Part shown: positions 1-9,730 of the stretch, piece by piece | Numbering within the stretch: the stretch's first letter is position 1 | Layout: each line of letters starts with the position of its first letter | DNA from: Symbiodinium natans | Lineage: Eukaryota > Sar > Dinophyceae > Suessiales > Symbiodiniaceae | Direction: 5' to 3' | Assembly: GCA_905221605.1 (NCBI GenBank) | Contig: CAJNDS010001135.1 | Location: forward strand, 1 to 32,832 | DNA: 32,832 bases | Notes under the pieces: model-generated | Databases searched by the model: none | What the model was told of the DNA's origin: nothing | Seen by the model: only the letters and a program-made list of their open reading frames with translations | Program-made: the position numbers and the translations under genes

Positions 1-30
1 GGGGGGGGGGGGGGGGGGGGGGGAAAGGGG
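1..30. repeat. poly-G tract at window edge
   Basis: The window opens with 23 G, then AAA and four more G. Homopolymer G/C tracts recur at 4561-4590 and 9581-9600. It may also mark an assembly break, because such tracts are hard to sequence. Confidence 0.95.
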
Positions 31-64
31 CGGACCATCTGACTTGTGACAGCCGACATCGGGG

Positions 65-370
65 TTGAAGCGCGATGAGGAGGAGGACGACGACGACGTC
101 GAGGATATCATTGCTTTGTTCGCGATGCTCAGCTGCAAAGATCCACTTCAAGCCTATAACCCTAAAGCCTACGCCCACAAAGCCAAGCTCCATGATGTCA
201 CTCTCACACTAAAGTCCTTTGAGGCAAATGGAGGTCCAGGCGAGACTGGTGTTGAGGTGTTGCTTGTGACCCTTACTGTTGTGAGCGCCAACGTTGTTGG
301 CGACGTGGAGTTTGGGGCGTCCAGCCTGAACATTTGCATGAAACAGGGATTATCTTATTGTTATTGGTAA
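65..370 (+). CDS. Unrecognised open frame with acidic start
   Basis: The frame begins at a TTG and contains an early acidic run (DEEEDDDDVEDI), followed by a mixed hydrophobic and polar stretch. It ends at a TAA at 368-370. An internal ATG at 126 is the first methionine. Part of the frame (about codons 28-42) is written by degenerate CCCTAAAGCC-like repeat, so it may be chance. I do not recognise a family. It could be a 5' or internal exon, because a CAG precedes it at about 51-53, but no neighbouring exon could be matched in phase. Confidence 0.25.
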   Translation: MKRDEEEDDDDVEDIIALFAMLSCKDPLQAYNPKAYAHKAKLHDVTLTLKSFEANGGPGETGVEVLLVTLTVVSANVVGDVEFGASSLNICMKQGLSYCYW

Positions 371-1084
371 GTGTTCTTTATGAGTCTTGTATAGCATATA
401 TATATATATTGGGTGTCCTTTTGGGGATACAATAGTGCAAACCCTACTTTATATATTCAGAGAGAGGGGCGCTTCGTGGGTGGAGGGGGGGGGTCTTGTA
501 ACACAGACACGGGTATTTAGAGGGTATGAACTAGGGAAGCCCTATTTTGGGAAGGGAAGACGCAACATCGAGAGGCTACTGGCTACTGCTCAAAGCCAGT
601 GATCCAATTGACGGCGGTCTGAATTAAGGGTTCTAGGGTTTTAGTGAGGATTTATGCCTTACAGGGGCTTAGAACCCGTTATGGGGTCCAGCTGTTTAGG
701 GCTTAAGGCCAGCTTCAAACTCCCTCAAGCTACGGGGGGTTTAAAGTGTAGGGTTTAAGCCCGAGGCCCCAAAGCCTAACCTGTAAGGTTGGCAGACAGC
801 TAGCTCTCGACGCAAGCCCTACGCTCCTGCCGTTTCCAAAGCCCAGGGCCATGCACACGTCCCCAGCGAAGGCACGTTTGGGGTTGGCTTAAGGTTTTCC
901 CCGGCTTCAAAGGGATGTTTTTGTTTTCCGTTTTTTAAGAGGATCACATGTTTAGGAATATGCTTCAGAGGGCTTTCGAAGGGCCATGCGAGACTCTTGT
1001 TTCCCTGAAACCTCCCGTGGTCCAGATCCCCATGGTCCAGGGAAGCGTAAACCCTAAGTCTTATAGCTATATATTTTTTAGTTG

Positions 1085-1175
1085 AACAGGGTTCTTGGTT
1101 AGGGTTTTAGAGTTTAGGGTTTTAAATTATGAAGCTTAGGGTTCTGGGGTTCCAGGTTCTAGGGTTCTAATCTAG
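1085..1175. repeat. Degenerate telomere-like repeat, TTTAGGG sense
   Basis: This stretch holds spaced copies of GGGTTTTAG, TTTAGGG and TCTAGGG. The wider interval 600-1250 has no convincing exon and is peppered with the same decayed units. It forms the left neighbour of the mitochondrial insertion. Confidence 0.7.
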
Positions 1176-1263
1176 ATTTCAGGCCGTGTAGATATCAGGC
1201 CGTGGGGCTCTCGGTTCGTGCTTAGGGTTGTCGAAGGATCTCATACAGGAACCTGCGAAGTAA

Positions 1264-1704
1264 TTACCCAAAGCGCGTCCTATTCCTTATAACTCTGTAT
1301 CCAGGCCACATCCCTAAAGTTGGACAAGATAATAAATGAAAAGATGTCCAAAAGAAGGATACAAATAATCGAGCTTCAGAAACTAGAAAACCCCCAAAAA
1401 GAAGAAACAAGATTATTAATAAGACTTCATATTCTTTAGTGATTTCTCTTAATAAATCTCTAGACCAAATATGAAAACTATAAACTAATCCAAATAAAAG
1501 ATGATTAAATATAAGAAAATAATTCTATGAGAAGTGAATTCCAGTCCAACAATAAATATTAAATCCTGTAAAGATAAATAGAATTAGATTAAGAGCAAAG
1601 AATAATAACCAAGAACTATTAATAAGAAAACAAAATGAATCTGATGTAACTTCTAAATGTTTAGATTTCCAAAATACCAAATAATACGTACAAAAGGGCC
1701 TCAT
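1264..1704 (-). pseudogene. cox3: Mitochondrial cox3 fragment (probable nuclear insertion)
   Basis: Read on the minus strand, this AT-rich block opens at ATG (1704-1702) and runs 146 codons to TAA (1266-1264) with one internal TAG at 1527-1525. Diagnostic cytochrome c oxidase subunit III features are present. They are an IWSRDLLREIT stretch matching the WxRDVxRE motif after the second helix, then FLVSEARLFVSFFWTSFH matching the ITSEVxFFxxFFWAFxH helix, then GMWPG in place of the conserved W-P-P. Only the N-terminal part of cox3 is present; the later five-helix region is missing. Base composition differs sharply from both flanks. Cox3 is known to be fragmented and trans-spliced in dinoflagellate mitochondria, so the source may already have been a fragment. 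The internal TAG is either decay or an unedited RNA-editing site. Confidence 0.85.
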
Positions 1705-1930
1705 AAAATATTACTATTTTTCTAGCCCTTACAATTTACTATTAAATGCTGGTGAAAATAGTATATTAAATGTACTATAATTCTATGGACAAGTGAATGA
1801 ACGCATACAATATTAAGGGAAGAGAAGCGAATTTACTAGATTTTAATGCATTCACTCATTCATTCGTTTCATATTAAATTTACTGTCACGTGTACGCATT
1901 AAAATCGTGTAAATGCTGCGTTCATTAACT
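1705..1930. other. AT-rich flank of the cox3 insertion with inverted repeats
   Basis: Non-coding AT-rich DNA continues past the cox3 start and includes GTGAATGAACGCAT (about 1792-1805) and an imperfect inverse around 1848-1868. The core AATGAACGCAT also occurs beside the cob insertion at about 20971-20981. This suggests both pieces carry the same mitochondrial intergenic repeat. GC-rich sequence returns at about 1930. Confidence 0.55.
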
Positions 1931-2145
1931 TCGGGCCAAGCTCAATGACAGCTTACTCAAACAGGCAGCAAGCTGTCCTCACTGGACTAGGTTTGAGAAC
2001 TCCAGGCAGCTAGCAGAGCTGGGCACGTATTAAGTCGTCAGGATGTCAGACAGTGTCTGGAGAGCTACAGAAATCAGCTAGTCGCAAGCCTTGTGATCTA
2101 CCGACCAGACACACGTGAGTTGAGTGCCCCAGCCCATGGGGGGCA

Positions 2146-2310
2146 TCATTTCGTGAATCCTTCTGGCACTTCTTGCCCTTGCTGCCAAGTCGCAGCAGTA
2201 GGGTCGTAGCATATTAGCATGACAGCATACCCGCACACCACCAGCAGTAGCAGCAGTCCTGTAGTCCTGGAAGTAGGTGCCTTGGGCAGAGTTGTCTGGT
2301 CCAGGGCTTT
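2146..2310 (-). CDS. Possible terminal exon with one membrane helix
   Basis: After a CAG at about 2311-2313 (minus strand), an open frame reads through PTSRTTG, then a hydrophobic run (GLLLLLVVCGYAVMLICY) that would suit a single membrane span. A short polar tail ends at TGA. No partner exon was found. The opposite strand and another minus frame are also open here, so the call is weak. Confidence 0.22.
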   Translation of the reverse strand, partial: KALDQTTLPKAPTSRTTGLLLLLVVCGYAVMLICYDPTAATWQQGQEVPEGFTK

Positions 2311-2742
2311 GAGGGCATCACCATTTGAGATCCAAGGTTCGTGATTGTGGGACCGAACCTCCGAAACTCCAACACCGCAGCCCAATCTCCACAAACAGAT
2401 TCCACACTATTGCCCCGATAACCTGTTGCTCCTTTTCGCAGCCGAGTGCTGTTTTTCTGGGCAGCCATGGGGCCACCGCCCGCCGAGGTTATTCTCGGGC
2501 CGTGCACCTGGTGTTGATGAGGTTTGGCCCCCTTCCCTCCCTCCCCCCCCAAGGTCTCCCTCGCCCCAAGCTCTCCTGGTCCCCCTCCCAAGGCGACCCC
2601 CTTTAGCCGATGATCCCTTGCAGTGCCCAGCTGACGATTTTTTTGGAATGTCCTCCTCGAATGCATCACGTCATTGTCGGCATCCTCGAAGCCACACATA
2701 GTTGGTTACTAACGTCGCATATGTGTTCTCTGTGCATGTAAT

Positions 2743-3225
2743 ATGTCATCGCCAAGGCAGGCGTGGCTGGAGACCATGGGCCGGCTGGATGGGCCCAACC
2801 TGACTGTGCTCCAGAGCCTCCTGGAGGAGGCGCTCGAGGACCCGCTTTGTCCCTGCGATTGACATGTCCACTGTTCAGCCTTTGGTGAAAGCCACGTTGG
2901 CACGCATGCTCGGAGTCCAGAGGAGGCAAAGCGTCACCACGACGCGGCGCGGAGGACGAAATTCCAGGTGCGATCAAGCGTTTTGGGATGTGTGGGATTT
3001 TTGGTTTCATGGCGACTTTCAGGTTATGAAGCACGAGACCGCTGACCATACGAGAGCCGGTCCGCACATTGCTTTCCATTGCACAGACATCTGCAGCCAG
3101 AAGGCCAGGCGTTGGCGACGAAGAGCGCAAAGAGGAGGCGCGGATCCCAGCAGCTGGGGATGCCTGTTCGACAGAGGAGAGACTTTTTCAGGTTCGTTCA
3201 CGTGATCCTAAACCCGAACACTTAG
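2743..3225 (+). CDS. Exon cluster, leucine-rich then basic protein, frame not settled
   Basis: A frame from ATG 2743 reads MSSPRQAWLETMGRLDG and continues with a leucine/glutamate-rich helix (TVLQSLLEEALEDPL). It stops at 2860-2862 unless spliced. A second open frame continues as STVQPLVKATLARMLGVQ to a donor at about 2968 (CAG|GTGCGA). After the acceptor TTGCACAG (about 3080-3087) two frames are open to about 3191-3225. One is acidic/basic (GDEERKEEARIPAAG). The other is basic with an NLS-like KSAKRRR and ends at TAG 3223-3225. A 30-nt GT-AG segment at about 2849-2878 would join the first helix to the first of these in phase, but so short an intron is doubtful. It is coding in my view, but the exact frame is uncertain. 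Confidence 0.45.
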
Positions 3226-3257
3226 CACTGTTGCACCCTTCGTCCCAATAAATCCTG

Positions 3258-3345
3258 CATGTGTGTGTGTGCGCTGTGTGTCTGTGTGTCTGTGTGTTCC
3301 CCACCTACTGCTCCTGCAATCGCCTGAGGACCCCCCCCCCCCCGC
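3258..3345. repeat. GT microsatellite and poly-C tract
   Basis: A GT-rich run (about 3258-3297) is followed by a C tract (about 3331-3343). An AATAAA at 3247-3252 lies just before it. Dinoflagellate genes are not known to rely on this hexamer, so I give it no weight. Confidence 0.8.
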
Positions 3346-3519
3346 CCTCCCGGCGGACCCCCTGCAAATCCCCATTTAATGTTAGGGCGATGGCCCCCGC
3401 GAAGATATCAAAGTAAATCTTCGAACGTCCTGACACAAAATTCGCGCAGTACGGCCCGACGGCACTGTCTTGGAGTACACCACGGTCGTGGACTTGGACT
3501 GTCCTACATGAGGGGTTCA

Positions 3520-5610
3520 GTTGCGGGTGTAGGGTTTAGGGTTTAGGGACGTCCAAGTATGCAACAGCACCGTTTTCACGAGCTTTATTTTGGGTTTGGG
3601 TTCACAAAGTCTGGTTTCCGAAGTTTCGGCTTTGTTGAGCTATGTAGCCCTCTTAAAGGGTTCAGGGCTTGCAGGTCTTGTTAGGCTTTCAGGATGCGTT
3701 CTAATCCACGTGTTACGCGGGTTACCTTCGTCCTGTTCGTGCTGAGGACCAAGCAAAGGCGATCCTACAGCAATACCACGCGTGCGGCGTGGGGGACTTG
3801 GATTGCCCCCGGTATGAAAGCCCTTCAAGGGCTGAACTCACGGCAGCCGTCTTATTTGCTAATTGTTAACCGCTTGAAAGTGGCAGTGAAGGCATGCTGG
3901 CTTCAAGGGTTAGCTGGCTCAGGTGTTCTACAAGCGCAACACCGGGGTAGCGTCACCCTGAACACTATAAGTTTCATTCCTCAAGCTCGAAGCCTGGCCT
4001 TGAGCCCTGCGGCCGAAACCCACAAGCCCCGAAACCCTAAACCCCGATCACTGGTGGGCATACCACGCCCGAAAACTCGCCGCTAAAGTCCAGCAGCGTC
4101 GAAAAAGGGTTTAAGGTTTTGGGTTTGGGGCTTCGAGTGAGCCTAACTTGGGGGTCTCATAGGGCGCAGAGGCTTTATAGAGTATGTCTAAGGAACAGTG
4201 TTACGTCTTTGGGCTACACCGCAAACCCAAAAAAACAGATTGCGCGCCCCAAACCCTAATTACACCGCCTATGAACTCCCAACCGCATCACTCAACAACC
4301 CTTTCAAGCTCACAACCTTGACCCCAAAAAGAGGACCAATTAGCTACCGCTTTCCCCCTCCTCTCCCCCACCTACCCCTTAGAGGCTTGTGGCTTGGGCA
4401 TCCTGACCTAAATAGCCCTAGCCCCGCCAACCCTATAAACCCCTATGAACCACAACACAAAACCTATAAACATGAGCTCTAAAGGCCCCAATTCTGCCAC
4501 GTGAGCCTTGAAAGCCCGATGTAGCCCTAAGCACAATATAAGCCGTATAAGCCCAGTACGCCCCCCCCCCCCCCCCCCCCCCCCCCCCCCATAATGAACC
4601 CTAAGCCCTTAATCTTCGCGCGTCCAGCTCCGAATGAAAGCTCTGTGGCCCAAGGGTCGACTGCCCAGTCACTTCTACGAGGAGCTGCACCTGAGTTGAG
4701 GGTTTACGGCAAAGTTCAAGGGTTCAGGGCTTAAGTGTTTAAGGGTCTCATCTACAAAGAGGGAGGGCTTCGGGGTGATGTGCCTCTCTTGTCACCAGCA
4801 CGCGCTGGGCGCGCTGGGGGCCCAACTGAGAAAACAGGAGTTCCGGGGCCAGTTTGGGGTTTAAGGCTCCGGGGCTAACATCTCGGATCGTGATCTTTTG
4901 AGGTGGGGCGGGCAAGTCTAAGGCTAAGGGTTTCCACTCCCCCAGGCTGCCAAAGAACCGCCTCGTCTTTCACCAGGGTTTTGGGTCGGCAGATTATATG
5001 CGTCGTGGTCGTGGACACAAGTGGGCATGTCCCAAATCCAGGCGCCCCACATATACAAAAATTATGCCGGCAGAGACCCCAAGCAGTAAGATTGTAGGCG
5101 GCGAAGTTACTGGGTTTGTTGGGTCTGTTTTCAGGGTTTAGGGTTTGGTGTTTGGGGGTTAGGCCCTTAGGGTTTAGGGTTTGAGGCTTCTTTCAAGAGA
5201 CTTATGGATCTTGACCAATTGGTTTGTCCATGCGGGTTGCTCCAAACGCGCCCCATCCTTTGTGAGTTTGCCATCGCATCCCCCCACACTCCACCCCGAG
5301 CATCCCCTTTCATGAGGCCCAGTGAAGAGTAACCCGCTGAGCCCTAAACCTTAAAGCCCTGGCACGTCTGACGCTCCTCCCTTCCCTCCGAGGTCCTCGA
5401 AGCCCTAAACCCTTAACCCTGGAAGACCTCTAGGAGCTCATCCATGGGCTTATGGCCTGCGCGGGGCGGTCGGTCGCCTCGGCGTGCTTCGGGCGTTTTT
5501 GGGAGAGTTCAAAAAAGGGAGTTTAGGGTTTAGGGTTGAAGGGGGGTGTAAGGTGTCGAGTATGGGCTCCAGTTAGGGGGTTTGCTTTCAGGGTTCAGGG
5601 TGTTGAAGGT
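3520..5610. repeat. Long stretch of decayed telomere-like repeats
   Basis: Short bursts of TTTAGGG (3527-3548, 5130-5190, 5518-5540) and CCCTAAA (4029-4045, 4235-4260, 4495-4615, 5338-5425) alternate with decayed intermediates such as CCCTGAA and GGGTTCAGGG. A 30-base poly-C run lies at 4561-4590. Open frames here (for example 3694-4086 and 4198-4482) are mostly translations of the repeat, and I do not call them genes. Confidence 0.7.
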
Positions 5611-5688
5611 TGTCAATGCCTTTACGATCACTACCCTGCGTGAACTCTACAGTCGCAACACAAGACCTCTGCGTGTTCTGGTTTCAGG

Positions 5689-5861
5689 GTCTTGCGTTGA
5701 TTAAGGTAACCGTTAGTAACCGTCAGTGCCGCCTCACAAGCCAGCTCAGACAGTTTGTAAAGCTTCGAAGAGAATTCCGTGGCCAGGCCGGTGAATTGGA
5801 TAACGCTTGGCCTCCGCACGCATCTGTTGTCGACCACGCCAAAACAGCTGAAGCCATCTGA
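5689..5861 (+). CDS. Terminal exon, charged helical protein
   Basis: Following the acceptor GGTTTCAG, the frame reads GLALIKVTVSNRQCRLTSQL, then a basic helix QFVKLRREFRGQ and an acidic/aromatic tail ending at TGA 5859-5861. Third-base composition and the absence of telomere-like units support real coding. The upstream sequence stays open to about 5610, so the 5' limit is uncertain. A shorter alternative starts after CCGTCAG at 5726. I do not recognise the family. Confidence 0.5.
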
Positions 5862-7340
5862 CGCGCGTGGGCAGAAGGGCTTACAAAGACCTCATTAAAT
5901 TCTTAGGCCCTAAATGATCAGAACCCTGAGGCTGCTTTTCGATCTGGCTTCGAGCACATTTAGTTCCCTTGTCGTTTTAAGTTCCAGCCCAAGACAAACA
6001 CTCCCTCCTGGAAGCAGAGAGCGGGAAGTGGTTAATGCTTTTGCCTTTCTACATGCGCTTGCCAGAATGTCCACGTTGCCTCAGGTCCCTGATTTGGGAA
6101 ACATTGGTCCAAGAATTCGAAAAAGGTCTGAGAGGTAACAACTGTAGCCCAGCTCACAATCTTCCAGGACTTGCTTCGCATGAGCGGCTTTAGTCGGCAG
6201 AGGGTAGGCATTCGCTCTGGCTCGGTGTTGTTTCGCTCATCAGGTAGCTGACTAGATATTCACAACCCATATATGTTCACATGAAACGGCAGGTAGTTCG
6301 GCTAGCGCATGCTTTGGCTAGCTGTTTTGCTTTGATGAGCTCTTGTGTGACTTGGTCAGCTCTCGCTTACTTCGATCATCCTCCTGTGAGATACGCATTC
6401 CGCGCCGCTTCTGCAGGAACACACGCGGCACCATTGAAGGATACTAAGTAGTCCAGAACCGCTTCTTATTCTGAATGTCCTCGTAGGGCCTAGCCCATAT
6501 TGTCGGGTTTACTCTTCATCTCGACTTGCTGAGGTATTGCGGAAGTTCACAAAGTCACAACAAACCTTAAGCAACATAACAACGAACCTTAAGCAAAAAA
6601 AACCCACGACACCCAGAAACCCAAAAACAACATCCATGAACCCCAAAGCCCCTCAAGCTTTGGGGCCCCAAGTTCAAATTGCCACATCTCCAGTGCCATG
6701 GCTTGTAAGCCCGGCAGTGATGTCCGTGTGGGCCGCTGGGAAAGCCAGTGGGAGACGGGAGCCTTGGATTGAATTTCGCAATTCAAGAGGATAACTTCAG
6801 AAGTTGTTCATGGAAAGGCCAGGACAGCATCGGCGTATTGATCTATTTTGCAAATTTGTTCGGGTCTTGTAGCAGAATGCAGATAAATCTGGCTCAGGAG
6901 TGTCTCCAAACTGGCGTAAACGACGTGTGAAGTTTATCTAGAGGTTGAATCTGTAGGGATCAAGGTTTACAATGTGGGGGTCACGTCCGAACCCCAAACC
7001 CTGAACGGCTGGAGCTAGGTTTACAGGTGTTAGAAAAGAGCTGCACAGCAGGGCATTGTCAAGACCCTACCCCAAGATGCCCAACCACAACCCTAGATCC
7101 AAACTGTTGAGCTACTCTTCCACGAAGCTCGCCTTCTATGTTTGCTAGCTCCGTGTTGCCTCGCAAGCGGGCTCTGACGCTGCAACCCTCACGTTCAGCA
7201 GAGTTCCGATGCTGGTTACTATAGGGCTTAGGGGTGAGGGTGCCCTTTTCGGTACTAGCTTCAGCAAGATCTTTTAGTCATAGATCCTAAGCCCTGAACC
7301 TTGAACCAGCCCCTACACCGAGCCAGAATCTTTTCTGGGC
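5862..7340. other. Mostly unassigned stretch
   Basis: No exon with matched partners was found. There are two weak candidates. One is an ATG frame at 6698-6772, preceded by CTCCAG, giving a 24-residue peptide rich in W and charged residues. The other is an open frame at 5914-6138 without splice support. Decayed C-strand repeats occur at about 6600-6650 and 6990-7100. The remainder shows nothing I can name. Confidence 0.5.
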
Positions 7341-7352
7341 CGCTGGGCTACG

Positions 7353-7430
7353 GTGAGTCCCAGAACAGTGACCCATGCCACAGAAATTTCAACGCGTCCG
7401 CTGAACGCCTATGCTCCACACGCACTTTCC
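7353..7430 (+). CDS. Probable exon abutting an inverted-repeat element
   Basis: The frame reads VSPRTVTHATEISTRPLNAY and onward to TTTCCAG at about 7430, where an element with terminal inverted repeats begins (next entry). If the element is an intron, its first bases here are GA (GATGCC) rather than the GT found at the same place in the copy at 23538. GA donors are known in dinoflagellates. No function is recognised. Confidence 0.4.
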
Positions 7431-7434
7431 AGGA

Positions 7435-7648
7435 TGCCCAGTAGCATTTGGGATGTTTTTTTTAGAGTAACAGGCTTTAGTAGGGATTGCAATAGGAGGG
7501 TACTGTTATTCTCTTTTGAGGATTGTTCGAATAAGGAGGAACATCCCAAAGTAGCACTTTTATTCCCTTTTTGGGGGGTTTAGGTTCCCTTCTAAACTCC
7601 TTTAAGAAAAAAAGGCACCCTTTTCAATCCTTGGTTACTGGGCAATCT
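7435..7648. mobile_element. Short inverted-repeat element, introner-like, with nested insertion
   Basis: Left end GCCCAGTAGC (7436-7445) and right end GTTACTGGGC (about 7638-7647) are inverted copies with one mismatch. Removing the nested 104-bp element at 7447-7550 with one GTAGCA copy leaves about 104 bp. That remainder aligns by eye with the KH-gene intron at 23538-23651. Both have GCCCAGTRGCAC at the start, GGTTCCCTT in the middle, an A-rich run next to a CCCTT, and GGTTACTGGGC at the end. A third, more diverged copy lies at about 26575-26690. Small non-autonomous elements that behave as introns (introners) are reported from dinoflagellates. Confidence 0.7.
7447..7550. mobile_element. 104-bp inverted-repeat element with 6-bp target duplication
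   Basis: TTTGGGATGTT (7447-7457) and AACATCCCAAA (7540-7550) are perfect inverted copies. Further inside, AGAGTAACAG is mirrored by CTGTTATTCT with one mismatch, so most of the element could fold. The hexamer GTAGCA sits directly on both sides (7441-7446 and 7551-7556), as expected for a target-site duplication. The element carries no protein. It lies inside the larger element at 7435-7648, so it arrived later. Confidence 0.85.
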
Positions 7649-7745
7649 AGAGCTCCACTGGAAAGTTGAAATTCCCCCTAGCTTCGTCTACCAGGTCAAC
7701 CTCCTTGGTCGTCCCAGCGTGTTTTTGTTCGTTGCTTGTCCTGAG

Positions 7746-7991
7746 TTTCGAACATTTTGAAGCAAGCAGTCTTTGCCCACGGCATTGAAACATCTCAGCT
7801 CAAGCAATTTAAGCAGGTCTCGCGCATACATCACACACGCCTGAGTTTGTTCGCATTCCCCCCCGCAAACCTGACATGTTTTTGCCTGCTGCGTGGAGTT
7901 GTTCTTCATCCCGGTGTAGTCTGCCAAGGGCTATGACGTGTTGAGCCGCATCCTCACTGACACAGAGCAGTTTCGGCCAGCAGCTCCCTAA
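7746..7991 (+). CDS. Last two exons of an unrecognised gene
   Basis: Exon a (7746-7816) follows CCTGAG and reads SNILKQAVFAHGIETSQLKQ plus a short basic end. Exon b (7920-7991) follows GGTGTAG and reads SAKGYDVLSRILTDTEQFRP before TAA at 7989-7991. The 103-nt intron 7817-7919 starts GT, ends AG and has a pyrimidine-rich 3' half. The junction is phase 0 on both sides. The joined protein looks helical and soluble. Upstream, at about 7653-7764, a different frame (LHWKVEIPPSFVYQ) is also open and may be the preceding exon. I cannot name the family. Confidence 0.6.
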
Positions 7992-8626
7992 TTTTTGAAC
8001 CCAGAACCCCCTAAACCCCTGAACTTTAACCCCCGAATCCCCAGCCCCCACCCTCGAACAAAAAGCCATTCCGGCACACAGGACTTGCTAGGTAGGTACT
8101 GGTGACGCAGGTCTATTCCGGATAGTTTAGGGTACCATCGAAAGCCCATTCACTTAAGGCCCTGGCTTCAGCAGCGTTCTGCTCTACAACTCAGCGCGGC
8201 ACCTGTCACTTCAGGGTTTTTAAGGCTTTTCGGCTTTTAAGGGTTAGGAATTTCGGAGTTAAGAAGTTTGGGAATTCTCTCTTGCAGATCAACTTCAATC
8301 GCTCTAAGGGAATCTCCAATGAGTTGGGGTTGGGGCTGGGTTTTAGTCAGGGTTTAATGCGCAAGCTCAGAAGTTGAGGGTGTCCCTTTGCGAACGGTTC
8401 CCAGAGTTGGATATCGTATCTTGGGGTTGGGTCCTAGCCAACTGCTTTGACAGCCCAGTACCATTCGAAGTCATCAAGTTGGCTCAAGTCTTTTTATAGT
8501 TTTACAGTAACTTGCACGAAGCCACAAGACTACCCTCAAGGGTGCGTAGTGCTCAAGTGCTGACGTCAAGCCCAATGGAGGCTGAAATGCCCCCAGTAGT
8601 TGTTCCCAACTCAGTTCCGCGCACAC

Positions 8627-8840
8627 GCCAGCTCCTCAGATGAAAAATGCAGAACAACCGCAGCAGAAGCCTTGTCCGTGTCAGCTTGTTTCAAGCGAGC
8701 GCCCATGCCAACTGAATGGTGCAGGGGCTGCTGGTGCACTTCCCAGAAATATTGGATGCGGGCACAGTACGACAGGGAAAGGCTTAGCACGAGTCGGCGT
8801 AACGCGTCTCTACTTTGCTCACAGCCCCAAAGCCCTTTAG
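8627..8840 (+). CDS. Candidate cysteine/tryptophan-rich exon
   Basis: After the acceptor CACGCCAG, the frame reads LLR-independent text SSSDEKCRTTAAEALSVSAC and then EWCRGCWCTSQKYWMRAQYD. The CRGCW motif resembles CSRCW in the exon at 9731. The opposite strand is also open for 95 codons, and a second plus frame from ATG 8640 is open too, so frame choice is not certain. It ends in CCCTAAA repeat. Confidence 0.35.
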
Positions 8841-8880
8841 ACCGTAGCAATTGGATGCGTTTTTTTTGGAGTTTGAAAGC

Positions 8881-8960
8881 CCCAAACCTTAAACCCAAAC
8901 CCTAAACCCTAGATCCTAATCCCTAAACCCTAAACCCTAAAACCCTAAACCCTAAACCCA
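8881..8960. repeat. Interstitial telomere-like array, CCCTAAA sense
   Basis: About ten CCCTAAA units with a few variants (CCCAAAC, ATCCTAA). The opposite-sense array at 9175-9239 faces it across about 215 bp, so transcripts of this interval could fold back. Confidence 0.95.
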
Positions 8961-9104
8961 CTGAGCGGCATAGCATTCCGGTTTCGTAACCTACCCTGGC
9001 AGTAAGCTCGCCCGAAAAGGAGTGAAGGGTTGTTTAAAAAAGAACTCAACCCCAAACCCTAAACCCTCCATGAGGCCGTAGCGTTGAGAGTTCCTTGCGC
9101 AAGA

Positions 9105-9149
9105 AGCGTCCAGCAAGTCGCGAAGTGTGGACCAGGCCCTCAACCTGGG
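9105..9149 (+). CDS. Short candidate exon between opposed arrays
   Basis: Between the CCCTAAA array on the left and the TTTAGGG array on the right lies an open segment with an AG at about 9104 and a GGGTAC donor at about 9148. One frame reads SSKSRSVDQALNL and another KRPASREVWTRPST. Only the position and splice dinucleotides support it. Confidence 0.25.
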
Positions 9150-9174
9150 TACTTACTGCTTTAGTTTCGGCTTC

Positions 9175-9239
9175 AGGGTTTAGGGGTTTAGGGTTTAGGG
9201 TTTAGGGTTTAGGGTTTAGGGTTTAGGGTTTAGGGTTTG
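9175..9239. repeat. Interstitial telomere-like array, TTTAGGG sense
   Basis: Eight nearly perfect TTTAGGG units, preceded by one GGGTTTAGGGG variant. This is the clearest G-sense array in the first third of the window. Confidence 0.95.
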
Positions 9240-9580
9240 CCGCTGCAGGGATTGTGTCGGTGGTATTCGCACTTTATGCAGTCACTGAGGACAACTAGGT
9301 TTGAGGGATCGCAAGCGTCCTGCCGTCGCCCAACGCTGAAAAGAGTGATTGGCTTCCCCAAGCCCTGAACCCTAAACCCTGGCTGCGGGGGTGGGGGGGG
9401 GAGCATTGCATCGTAGCATTTTCCGTATACAGCTCTAGCATCGCCCTAGGATCTATTTTGGAGCTTCTTTTGCTGAAGTACAGCTACTATGCCTATATAG
9501 GTTTAGGGTTCAGGGTATACAGTCGTGTTTTTCTTGGAGACAGTGTGGGCTTGTGGAGACTGCAACTCTTAGGCGCATTT

Positions 9581-9600
9581 CCCCCCCCCCCCCCCCCCCC
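9581..9600. repeat. Poly-C tract
   Basis: Twenty consecutive C, followed by GGGCCCC. It is translated as proline in an open frame at 9458-9649, which I regard as chance. Confidence 0.95.
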
Positions 9601-9730
9601 GGGCCCCGTGAAGACGCCAAAAAATATGCTAAGCAACATGCTACTTTAGGATATACCCTAAACCCTAAAACCTAAACCTTAAACCGTGCATCTCAGGTGC
9701 ACAGCAGACCAGGACTCCCACTTCTTGCAG

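Noticed and set aside
2214-2701. Overlapping 161-codon minus and 118-codon plus frames
   Set aside because: Both strands are open in GC-rich sequence. Neither has matched splice sites, a domain or consistent third-base bias.
3247-3252. AATAAA as a polyadenylation signal
   Set aside because: Dinoflagellates are not known to depend on this hexamer, and one occurrence is expected by chance.
3694-4482. Two open frames of 130 and 94 codons
   Set aside because: Their residues come largely from decayed CCCTAAA units (P-N-P-K and similar), so they are translations of repeat.
8471-8488. TTGGCTCAAG, matching the last ten bases of the dinoflagellate spliced leader
   Set aside because: The preceding bases do not match the leader, and a ten-base match is expected by chance at a modest rate in 33 kb on two strands. 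It is not followed by an obvious coding start, so I do not call a relict leader.
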